From positions 1 to 22,186 of the forward strand of contig JALVWW010000337.1 of NCBI GenBank assembly GCA_027023175.1: DNA of 22,186 bases, given 5' to 3'. The stretch is from Campylobacterales bacterium. GTDB lineage: Bacteria; Campylobacterota; Campylobacteria; Campylobacterales; JALSKU01. The notes under the pieces are model-generated. The model worked only from the letters and a program-made list of their open reading frames with translations, did not search any database and had not been told where the DNA came from. Positions 1 through 6,820 of the stretch are shown piece after piece. The translations under genes and the position numbers were made by a program. The first letter of the stretch is position 1. Each line of letters starts with the position of its first letter.

Positions 1-306
1 AAATACCTGGGTATTCCAAAAAGTATCATATCAAAGCCTCCTTCGGCTGATTTGTGGGAAAACCAAAAAGATGAGGATGATTTGGGATACAGTTATGAAC
101 AAATAGACAAAGTTTTGGAAAAATATGTAGATGAGAGACTAAGTAAGGATGAACTCCTTGATATAGGTTTTGAAGAGAAATTGTGTGATTTGGTGATAAA
201 GAAAATTTATCAAAATCAATTTAAAAGAAAACCTCCTGTGATAGCAAAAGTCAGCCAAAGAAGTATAGAGCATGACTTTTTATATCCAAGAGATGCAAAA
301 ATGTAA
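1..306 (+). CDS. nadE: NH3-dependent NAD+ synthetase, C-terminal part
   Basis: The reading frame is open from base 1 and ends in TAA at 304-306, so this is the last 101 codons of a gene that starts upstream of the window. The family makes NAD+ from deamido-NAD+, ATP and ammonia in the cytosol. The stretch IPKSIISKPPSADLW followed by DEDDLGYSYEQID is the typical C-terminal signature of bacterial NadE, where the Lys-Pro-Pro-Ser-Ala-(D/E)-Leu segment lies near the substrate. The tail ends with RKPP and a short basic stretch, as in related proteins. The TTG at 52 is internal and is not a start. The next gene begins 24 bases downstream, so nadE may head the argB-thrC gene cluster. N-terminal ATP-binding motifs lie outside the window. 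Confidence 0.93.
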   Translation, partial: KYLGIPKSIISKPPSADLWENQKDEDDLGYSYEQIDKVLEKYVDERLSKDELLDIGFEEKLCDLVIKKIYQNQFKRKPPVIAKVSQRSIEHDFLYPRDAKM

Positions 307-330
307 AATAATATTAAATAAGGAAAAAAT

Positions 331-1467
331 ATGCAAGAGATACCATTTTTTAAACCCTCTATTGATGAGAGTGAATTAAAACAGATAAAAGATGTACTAA
401 ATCAGGTAGAAACAAATAAAACAAAAACTCTGGAAGAGGAGTTTTCAAACTATACACAAAGTTCATTTGCCGTCTCTACTTCAAGTGGAACTGCAGCCAT
501 GCATCTGTCCATGATGAGCATAGAGTTAAAAAGAGGTGACAAGATAGTATGCTCGGTCAATGCTTTTCCGGCAGTTGCCGAAGTTATCAGACATTTTGAT
601 GCAGAGCCGATATTTGTTGATATTGATAAAGATGATTTTAACATTGATCCCGAAAAGCTCGATGTTGTACTGACCAAATCAAAACATAAAAAACTAAAAG
701 CGGTTTTTGTAACACATGTTGCAGGACAACCTGCACCAATGGATGAGATATATGATGTAGCACAAAAGCATGGAGTCCTAGTCATCGAGGATGCTTCAAA
801 TGCTATGGGTGCGATATACAATGGGCAGATGATAGGCTCTTTGCCTAAAACTACTCTTACAACATTCAGCTTCAGTCCTCACAGCGTAAACAATATAGTA
901 AATGCAGGTGTCATAACCACACCCGATGAAGAACTCGATAAAAGAGCAAGGCTTTTGAGAAACCATGCGATAGTCAGCGAAGGGTGGGAAAAGTATGGAG
1001 ATCTTGACTATGTTTATGATGTTGTTGATATCGGTGTCAAATATGACCTTTCTCAACTCGATGCGGCATTTTGTATAGCACAGCTCAAAAAGAATGATAT
1101 GTTTTTAAAAAGAAGAAAAGAGATAGCTGCTATTTATGACAAAGAGCTTGCAGGTACGCCTCACATATCAACTCCTGTTAAAAAAAGAGACCATATCTAC
1201 ACAAGATATATCATAAAAGTTGATAAAAACAGAGACTCATTTGCCAGAGAGTTGGCACTTAAAGGCATAAGAACAGGGCTTAACTATATACCTATTCATC
1301 TTTTGAGCTACTATAAGAGCAAATACAACTTAAGAATAAATGATTTTCCTGTTGCACTTACGAATTATCAACAAATTCTATCACTTCCCGTATATCCAAG
1401 TCTAAGCAATGACGAAGTAATGTATATCTGTGAGGCGGTAAAAGATATAGCCAAAACCAGAGTTTAA
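331..1467 (+). CDS. DegT/DnrJ/EryC1/StrS-fold protein lacking the usual PLP lysine
   Basis: This 378-residue protein has the fold and length of sugar aminotransferases of the DegT/DnrJ/EryC1/StrS (ArnB, PseC) family. Visible family motifs are SSGTAAMHL near residue 51, the FVDID strand near 95, GQPAPMDEI near 130 and VIEDASNAMG near 150, whose Asp normally contacts the pyridine nitrogen of PLP. The segment after FSFSPHSV reads N187-N188-I, where the family normally has K-N-I or K-x-I and the lysine carries PLP. The glycine-rich GEGG that follows is also absent. The codon at 889-891 is a clear AAC. Some relatives with a replaced lysine (ColD, E1) are PLP- or PMP-dependent sugar dehydratases, but they use His there. 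A role in surface sugar or lipid A modification would suit the lpxK neighbour but is unproven. AAGGA at 320-324 supports the ATG. lpxK starts 3 bases after the stop. Confidence 0.82.
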   Translation: MQEIPFFKPSIDESELKQIKDVLNQVETNKTKTLEEEFSNYTQSSFAVSTSSGTAAMHLSMMSIELKRGDKIVCSVNAFPAVAEVIRHFDAEPIFVDIDKDDFNIDPEKLDVVLTKSKHKKLKAVFVTHVAGQPAPMDEIYDVAQKHGVLVIEDASNAMGAIYNGQMIGSLPKTTLTTFSFSPHSVNNIVNAGVITTPDEELDKRARLLRNHAIVSEGWEKYGDLDYVYDVVDIGVKYDLSQLDAAFCIAQLKKNDMFLKRRKEIAAIYDKELAGTPHISTPVKKRDHIYTRYIIKVDKNRDSFARELALKGIRTGLNYIPIHLLSYYKSKYNLRINDFPVALTNYQQILSLPVYPSLSNDEVMYICEAVKDIAKTRV

Positions 1468-1470
1468 CTA

Positions 1471-2397
1471 ATGACACCAATCTTTTTTTGGGTAGAGGAG
1501 TATCTTTTCTACCCAAAAAAGCTTTCACAAAAAATTCTCTCATATCTACTTTTACCTTTTACGGTGCTTTATTGTATAGTCGTTCTCTCGAAAAGAGCTT
1601 TTTCAACTCCAAAGGATTTTGGCTTACCTGTTGTCTCTATAGGCAATTTAACTATAGGAGGGAATGGTAAGACACCTTTTACTTTGGCACTTTTAAAAGA
1701 TAAAAAAAATGTAGCGGTTATACTAAGAGGCTACAAAAGAAAAAGTAGTGAATTGCTTGAAGTAAATGCAGATACACCAGTACATACTTGTGGTGATGAA
1801 GCCCTGCTTTATGCAAAAAACCTGCCAAACTCTCTAATAATCGTTTCAAAGGATAGAGCAAAAGCCATAGAGCATGCAAAAGAAAAAGGAGTGAAAGCTG
1901 TTTTTTTGGATGATGCTTTTCACAAGTCCGATATCAAAAAGTTTGATATCCTATTAAAACCTTCAAACGAACCCACAAACTCTTTTTGTTTGCCAAGTGG
2001 AGGATACAGAGAGCCAAAAAGTTTATATAAAGTAGCTGACATTGTTGCCATTGAAGATATAGATTTCAAAAGAGAGGTCTTTATAAAAAACCCTACTTCC
2101 AAAATGGTTTTGGTTACAGCCATAGCAAAACCAAATAGACTTGATAAATACTTGCCTAAAGATGGCAGTATTATAGCAAAAGAGTATTTTCAAGATCATC
2201 ACTTTTTTTCAAAACAGGAGTTGGATAAAATTATACAAAAATATAATGCAACTTCCCTGCTTGTAACAACAAAAGATAAAGTAAAGATGGAAAACTTCGG
2301 CTTAAAACTTTCAGTTATGGAGCTTGAAGTAAAGATAGAAGAAAAGATTGTCCAAAAAATTGATGATTTTATAGATAATTTTGCTAATGTTGGATAA
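1471..2397 (+). CDS. lpxK: Tetraacyldisaccharide 4'-kinase
   Basis: LpxK is a membrane-associated kinase that phosphorylates the 4' position of the tetraacyldisaccharide lipid A precursor on the inner face of the cytoplasmic membrane. The 308-residue protein starts with a hydrophobic, probably membrane-inserted helix (about residues 22-41). This is followed by the conserved SIGNLTIGGNGKTPF with its P-loop at about 63-69, then RGYKRKS near 86, GDEALLYAK near 108, DDAFH near 150, GYREP near 176 and LLVTTKDKVK near 265. These occur in LpxK order. The start ATG lies 3 bases after the preceding stop with no obvious Shine-Dalgarno, so translational coupling is likely. Length is normal for the Campylobacterota form. 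The family call is firm. Confidence 0.93.
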   Translation: MTPIFFWVEEYLFYPKKLSQKILSYLLLPFTVLYCIVVLSKRAFSTPKDFGLPVVSIGNLTIGGNGKTPFTLALLKDKKNVAVILRGYKRKSSELLEVNADTPVHTCGDEALLYAKNLPNSLIIVSKDRAKAIEHAKEKGVKAVFLDDAFHKSDIKKFDILLKPSNEPTNSFCLPSGGYREPKSLYKVADIVAIEDIDFKREVFIKNPTSKMVLVTAIAKPNRLDKYLPKDGSIIAKEYFQDHHFFSKQELDKIIQKYNATSLLVTTKDKVKMENFGLKLSVMELEVKIEEKIVQKIDDFIDNFANVG

Positions 2398-2400
2398 AAT
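2393..2400 (+). promoter_or_regulatory. Possible internal promoter -10 (GATAAAAT) before argB
   Basis: GATAAAAT, preceded by TG, overlaps the lpxK stop codon and lies 28 bases before the argB ATG. Similar boxes precede other transcription units here (15312-15319). No -35 match is visible, which is usual for sigma-70 promoters in this phylum. It could give argB-thrC expression independent of lpxK. AT-rich DNA yields such matches by chance. Confidence 0.28.
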
Positions 2401-2427
2401 TAAGTCTAACACTTTAAAGGTAAAATT

Positions 2428-3273
2428 ATGAAAACCAGGATAGAAAAAGCTCAAATTCTTTTAGATGCATTGCCTTATATAAGAGAACATGCAGGAAAAA
2501 CATTTGTCATAAAATATGGTGGCTCAGCCCAGATAAATGAGCAGTTAAAAGATAAATTTGCCCAGGATATCGCCCTTTTTCATTTGGTAGGCATAAAACT
2601 TGTCATAGTGCACGGTGGCGGAAAAAAGATATCCGCTTTACTGAATAAATTAGAAATTGAGAGTGAATTTAAAGACGGACTTAGAGTAACAGACAAAGAG
2701 AGTATGGAAATTGTCGAAATGGTACTAAGCGGCAATATTAACAAAGAGATAACTTCACTTTTAAATCACCACGGAGCAAAAGCTATAGGTATAACAGGCA
2801 AAGATGCCGGATTTTTCCAGGCAAAACCGCTTGAAAACGGAAAGTATGGACTTGTCGGAGAGATAACAAAGGTAGATACTGCAGTAACGAGCAGTCTCAT
2901 GGATGATGGTTTTGTTCCGGTTGTTGCCCCGATTGCAGGCAGCATAGACGGAGTCGGACTAAATATAAATGCAGATATGGTTGCCAGCAAGCTAGCAGCC
3001 AGTCTGAAAGCTGAAAAAGTAATATTTTTAACTGATACTTTGGGTGTTTTAGACCAAGACAAAAAGCTTCTATCTACTTTAAACAAAAATGAGATAACGG
3101 AGTTGATAGAAAACGGTACCATAAGCGGTGGAATGCTTCCTAAGGTCAATGCTTCTTTGGAGGCTGTAGAGGCGGGATGCAAAAAAGCTCATATCATTGA
3201 CGGAAGGATTGAGCATTCGCTTTTGCTTGAAGTGTTTACAAGCGAAGGCATAGGAACAGTAATAAAAAATTAA
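2428..3273 (+). CDS. argB: Acetylglutamate kinase
   Basis: ArgB phosphorylates N-acetyl-L-glutamate with ATP in the second step of arginine synthesis, in the cytosol. The 281-residue protein has the amino acid kinase fold. It shows FVIKYGGSAQ with the ATP-binding lysine at 29, VHGGGKKIS at about 61-69, DGLRVTD with the substrate-binding Arg at 86, the glycine-containing GLNINADMVASKLA segment near 182-195, and FLTDTLGVLD near 205. GTISGGMLPKVNASLEAV near 238 binds nucleotide in the family. AAAGG at 2416-2420 is a good Shine-Dalgarno for this ATG. The gene lies 30 bases after lpxK and 16 before thrC. The N-terminal helix MKTRIEKAQILLDALPYI is of the type found in arginine-inhibited hexameric ArgB, so feedback inhibition is likely but inferred. 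Confidence 0.96.
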   Translation: MKTRIEKAQILLDALPYIREHAGKTFVIKYGGSAQINEQLKDKFAQDIALFHLVGIKLVIVHGGGKKISALLNKLEIESEFKDGLRVTDKESMEIVEMVLSGNINKEITSLLNHHGAKAIGITGKDAGFFQAKPLENGKYGLVGEITKVDTAVTSSLMDDGFVPVVAPIAGSIDGVGLNINADMVASKLAASLKAEKVIFLTDTLGVLDQDKKLLSTLNKNEITELIENGTISGGMLPKVNASLEAVEAGCKKAHIIDGRIEHSLLLEVFTSEGIGTVIKN

Positions 3274-3289
3274 TTAAAGGATACGATGA

Positions 3290-4768
3290 ATGAATTTTGT
3301 TGAAACCAGGGGAAATGACGGGAAAAAGGCTAAAAAAGTTACATTTTCCGAAGCCATCAAAAATCCAGGAGCCAGTTTTGGAGGGCTTTATGTACCGGAA
3401 TATTTGCCTAAGATTGACAATGATTTTTTAAAGAGTTGTATCTCTCTTTCATATAAAGAGTTCAGTAAAAAAATAATAGAGCTTTTTGAGATAGATATTA
3501 GTGAAGAAGTGATAAAAAATGCCTTAAATCTTTATGACAAATGGGATGATAAAGAAAATGTGGTGCCTCTTTCAAAAGTAGAAGATATACTTTTTGTAAG
3601 TGAGCTTTACCATGGACCTACTAGAGCCTTTAAAGATATGGCATTGCAGCCTTTTGGATATATACTCTCACACTTGGCAAAAGAGGAAAATGAAGAGTAT
3701 CTTATACTTGCAGCTACCAGTGGAGATACCGGACCTGCTACACTAAATAGCTTTGCCGATAAAGAAAATATAAAAGTTGTCTGTATCTACCCTGAAGGCG
3801 GTACAAGTGATGTGCAAAAACTCCAAATGGTTACCCAAAAAGGAGACAATTTAAAAGTTATAGGTATAAACGGCAATTTTGATGATGCACAGAGTGCCTT
3901 AAAATCACTTCTTTCGTCAAATGACTTCAAAGAAGAACTCCAAAAAAGAGATATAAAACTCAGTGCCGCAAATTCGGTCAATTTTGGAAGGATTATATTT
4001 CAAATCATTTACCATATATACTCTTATGTAAAACTTATAGAATTAGGTGAGATATCTTTGGGACAAGAGATATATATAGCAGTCCCTAGTGGCAATTTCG
4101 GTGATGCACTCGGGGCTTATTATGCTAAAAAAATGGGTGTAAACATAAGAAAAGTTTTAATTTCTGCAAATTCCAACAATATCTTAAGCGATCTTATAAA
4201 TACAGGTGTTTATGACATAAGAGATAGAAAACTTAAAAAAACAATATCTCCGGCTATGGATATACTTATCTCATCCAATGTAGAGAGACTTCTATATGAC
4301 AAGTTCGGCGAAGTAAGATGTAAAGAGCTTATGGATTCACTTAAAAACAACGGCTATTACAAACTTACAAAAGATGAACATGAAAGTTTGCAAAAAGATT
4401 TCAGAGGTTACTACTGCAACGATGATGAAACAAAGCACTATATATCAGAGTATTCCGTCAAAAACTATCTTATGGATCCTCATACCGCAACTTGTATCAA
4501 AGCTTATGACGATATCAAATGTTCAAGAAGAAAAACCATCATCTGCTCAACAGCAGAGTGGACAAAATTTGCTCCGGCTGTTATGAATGCTATAAGCTGT
4601 GACCATAAAACAAAATTTTCCGACATTGAAGCACTTGAGGGCATATCAGAGATAATGAATACAAAAATACCAAAAAGTATATCAAACCTATTTAGCACAC
4701 CTATTCTTCACAGGACAGTAATAGATAAAGAAAATTTAAAAGATGAAATTTATAAATTTTTAGGGTAA
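3290..4768 (+). CDS. thrC: Threonine synthase
   Basis: ThrC converts O-phosphohomoserine to threonine and phosphate with PLP, the last step of threonine synthesis. At 492 residues it matches the longer bacterial class. ELYHGPTRAFKDMALQ carries the PLP lysine at 115, and AATSGDTGPATL (about 141-152) is the phosphate-binding loop region. IPSGNFGDALG-like VPSGNFGDALGAYYA appears near 266, and HTATCIKAY near 403. The first ATG after the AAAGG at 3276-3280 (position 3286) is out of frame and hits a stop after four further sense codons. The overlapping ATG at 3290 opens the true frame. The gene ends inside a terminator hairpin, so it closes the plus-strand cluster. ilvA, which consumes threonine, is transcribed toward it from the other side. 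Confidence 0.96.
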   Translation: MNFVETRGNDGKKAKKVTFSEAIKNPGASFGGLYVPEYLPKIDNDFLKSCISLSYKEFSKKIIELFEIDISEEVIKNALNLYDKWDDKENVVPLSKVEDILFVSELYHGPTRAFKDMALQPFGYILSHLAKEENEEYLILAATSGDTGPATLNSFADKENIKVVCIYPEGGTSDVQKLQMVTQKGDNLKVIGINGNFDDAQSALKSLLSSNDFKEELQKRDIKLSAANSVNFGRIIFQIIYHIYSYVKLIELGEISLGQEIYIAVPSGNFGDALGAYYAKKMGVNIRKVLISANSNNILSDLINTGVYDIRDRKLKKTISPAMDILISSNVERLLYDKFGEVRCKELMDSLKNNGYYKLTKDEHESLQKDFRGYYCNDDETKHYISEYSVKNYLMDPHTATCIKAYDDIKCSRRKTIICSTAEWTKFAPAVMNAISCDHKTKFSDIEALEGISEIMNTKIPKSISNLFSTPILHRTVIDKENLKDEIYKFLG

Positions 4769-4791
4769 GCAGATCTTACCCTAACTTTTTT
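4760..4791 (+). terminator. Rho-independent terminator of thrC
   Basis: TTAGGGTAAG at 4760-4769 and CTTACCCTAA at 4775-4784 form a perfect 10-base-pair stem with loop CAGAT, followed by C and six T. The thrC stop codon TAA (4766-4768) lies inside the left arm. On the minus strand the hairpin is followed by A-rich sequence, so it acts for thrC and not for ilvA. Confidence 0.9.
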
Positions 4792-4800
4792 GATTGCTTA

Positions 4801-6009
4801 CTAAAACTCTTCGTGAAATCTATATCCATGCTTTTTTAAAGCATCTCTGATACTATTTTGGTGCTCTTTACCTTTGGTTTCCAAAGCTATAGTTACATTG
4901 GCGTCACCGTAAGATAGAGTAGTAGAAGTTCTGTCATAATCGATCTGTATAATGTTCGCACTAAGCTCTTCAAAGATGTCGGTCAATTTTCTTAAAGCTC
5001 CCGGTTTGTCTATAAGGGTTATCAAAAGTTTCATTTTTCTATGAGCTTTTATCTGACCCTTTTCTATAATGACTGAGAGCATTCCTACATCTATATTGCC
5101 TCCGCTTATAACTACTCCTATCTTTTTATCTTTTACTTCAATTTTATCGTGCATCAAAGCAGCAACACCCACAGCTCCTGCGCCCTCAACTACTAATTTT
5201 TGCTTCTCAAGCAAAAATAAAACTGCATTTGCTATCTCTTCATCATCAACTTGAACAATATCATCTACACATTCAAGTATAATTTTTAGATTTTTTTCAT
5301 TGGCATCTCTTACTGCTATACCATCAGCTATAGTTCTTACATCGCTTGTACCTAATGCTTTTTTCTCTTTAAAAGATTCATACATAGCCGGAGCACCTTT
5401 TGCGGTAACTCCTATGATCTTTATATGAGGATCCAGCTGCTTTATGGCCGAGCCAATACCGCTAATAAGTCCACCGCCGCCTATCGGTACAAGTATCATA
5501 TCCAAGTCATCCACTTCATCATACATTTCAAGCGCAACTGTACCCTGCCCTGCCATAACTTTATCATCTTTAAAGGGGTGTATAAAAGTAAGATTGTTAT
5601 CTTTTGCATACTGTAGAGCATATTCATATGCCTCATCATAATTTTCGCCCTTCAAGACAACTTCGGCACCCAAAGCTTTTGTACCTACAACTTTCAAAAG
5701 AGGTGTAGCTTCAGGCATTATTATCGTAGCCGGCACTCCAAAAACTCTTGCACTGTAGGCTACACCTTGAGCATGATTGCCTGCACTTGCGGCGATAACA
5801 CCTCTTTTTTTCTCTTCATTGCTTAAAGAAGATATCTTATTGTAGGCTCCTCTTATCTTATAGGCTCCGGTTATCTGAAGATTCTCTTTTTTTAGGTAAA
5901 CTTTCGCATCTACTCTTTGGCTAAGTAAGGGTGCTTCTGCCAAAGGAGTCTTGTTTACAACTCCGTTTATCTTCTTTTTCGCTTCTATTACCTCACTGAG
6001 TGGTATCAT
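4801..6009 (-). CDS. ilvA: Threonine ammonia-lyase with one ACT domain
   Basis: This PLP enzyme deaminates threonine to 2-oxobutanoate, the entry to isoleucine synthesis. The 402-residue protein has ITGAYKIRGAYNK with the PLP lysine at 51, AASAGNHAQGVAYSA near 73-87, and the glycine loop VPIGGGGLISG near 174-184 that holds the PLP phosphate. VVISGGNID follows near 299. From about residue 326 comes a single ACT domain (LLITLIDKPGALRKLTDIF onward). The length and single ACT match the medium-length form, not the long two-ACT IlvA of E. coli, so its allosteric effector cannot be read from sequence. It lies 8 bases downstream of the CoA-binding protein gene. The Shine-Dalgarno AAGGT (6015-6019 on the minus strand) overlaps that gene's stop. 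Both are probably one operon. Confidence 0.94.
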   Translation of the reverse strand: MIPLSEVIEAKKKINGVVNKTPLAEAPLLSQRVDAKVYLKKENLQITGAYKIRGAYNKISSLSNEEKKRGVIAASAGNHAQGVAYSARVFGVPATIIMPEATPLLKVVGTKALGAEVVLKGENYDEAYEYALQYAKDNNLTFIHPFKDDKVMAGQGTVALEMYDEVDDLDMILVPIGGGGLISGIGSAIKQLDPHIKIIGVTAKGAPAMYESFKEKKALGTSDVRTIADGIAVRDANEKNLKIILECVDDIVQVDDEEIANAVLFLLEKQKLVVEGAGAVGVAALMHDKIEVKDKKIGVVISGGNIDVGMLSVIIEKGQIKAHRKMKLLITLIDKPGALRKLTDIFEELSANIIQIDYDRTSTTLSYGDANVTIALETKGKEHQNSIRDALKKHGYRFHEEF

Positions 6010-6017
6010 TTTAAACC

Positions 6018-6449
6018 TTATGAAAAATTTATCTTATGCTCAACCATAGAGCATCTGTTTTGTACTACTTTAAGCCCCATATCCTTGGCTCTTTTTGCCG
6101 CTTCATTGTTTACTATACCTTTTTGAAGCCATAAAACCTTTATATCATCTCTTTTTGCAATTTCATCAACAATTTGATCTGCAAAAGAGGGTTTTCTAAA
6201 CATATCTACCATATCAACTTTCTCTTTTATCTCACTCAAAGATCTATAAACTTTTTCACCCAAAATTGTATCCTCTTTAGGATAAACAGGGATAATTTTA
6301 TAACCGACACTTTGGAGATACTTTGCTACTTTGTGACTATCTTTTTCGGGCTTTGGAGACAGTCCTATTACAGCTATGGTTTTAACTTCTTCAAATATCT
6401 TTCTTATCTCGTCACTTTTTTCATTTACCGTAGGAAATTCGCACTCCAT
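6018..6449 (-). CDS. CoA-binding domain protein (YccU family)
   Basis: This 143-residue protein is a stand-alone Rossmann-type CoA-binding domain. It shows TIAVIGLSPKPEKDSHKVAKYL (about residues 24-45; the glycine and serine face the nucleotide in the family), IIPVYPKEDTILGEKVYRSL near 52, MVDMFRKPS near 80, and WLQKGIVNNEAAKRAKDMGLKVVQNRC near 106-132. These features are typical of the YccU-like family related to the succinyl-CoA synthetase alpha subunit. The substrate and cellular role of the family are not well defined. An AAGGA Shine-Dalgarno precedes the ATG, and a TATAAT box lies 31 bases upstream. It leads the two-gene unit with ilvA. The family call is firm; a specific function cannot be given. 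Confidence 0.9.
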   Translation of the reverse strand: MECEFPTVNEKSDEIRKIFEEVKTIAVIGLSPKPEKDSHKVAKYLQSVGYKIIPVYPKEDTILGEKVYRSLSEIKEKVDMVDMFRKPSFADQIVDEIAKRDDIKVLWLQKGIVNNEAAKRAKDMGLKVVQNRCSMVEHKINFS

Positions 6450-6479
6450 AAAGCATCCTTCTATTGAAAATAATTTTGC

Positions 6480-6485
6480 ATTATA
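6480..6485 (-). promoter_or_regulatory. Promoter -10 (TATAAT) of the CoA-binding protein-ilvA unit
   Basis: The minus strand reads TTTTTTGATATAATGC just upstream of the CoA-binding protein gene. A T-run followed by GATATAAT without a clear -35 is the usual vegetative promoter pattern in Campylobacterota. It would give a leader of about 24 bases containing the AAGGA site. Confidence 0.65.
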
Positions 6486-6511
6486 TCAAAAAACAGTAAA
6501 GTTCTTGATAA

Positions 6512-6791
6512 AATGCACCTCCAATAATAGATAATGTTCATAATGGGCTTTATAGATGCAAGATTACATAAGAGATTTATGAGCCTTAGCAGTAGGCAAG
6601 ATGTTTAAAAATCTTGTACGAGATTATGTCTATAAAATCCACTCACTGGGCATCATTAGCTTTTGCTTATACTATGTTACATCTTTCATGTATTTTGATA
6701 CTGTAGAAATTTCTTTACTTTTACAGTATAGTTGGACTAAAAAATTTTCTTATACTCTCAAAATATCTCTCAATTTCATCAAAGCTATGAT
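6512..6791 (+). repeat. Degenerate copy of the structured repeat element (copy A)
   Basis: Bases 6515-6687 align almost without gaps to 15330-15508, at roughly 70 percent identity by eye, and in the same orientation. Shared blocks include GCACCTC at the left end, AAGAGATTTATGAG, TAGCTTTT/CAGCTTTT and GTTACATCTTT. The first hairpin is kept (GGGCTTTATAGA near 6545-6556 pairing with TCTATAAAATCC near 6629-6640). The left arm of the second hairpin is kept, and AAAGCTATGAT at 6781-6791 may be its right arm. The right terminal repeat is not recognisable, so the copy is truncated or decayed. Together with its flanks it fills the 371-base gap between 6450 and 6820. A 114-codon plus-strand reading frame starting at 6601 runs through it into the antisense of the next gene and looks accidental. 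Confidence 0.75.
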
Positions 6792-6820
6792 TTCCAAAGC
6801 CGTGCATGCAAATAATCATT

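Noticed and set aside
3286..3303. ATG at 3286 as the thrC start
   Set aside because: It is out of frame and meets TGA after four more sense codons; the overlapping ATG at 3290 opens the thrC frame.
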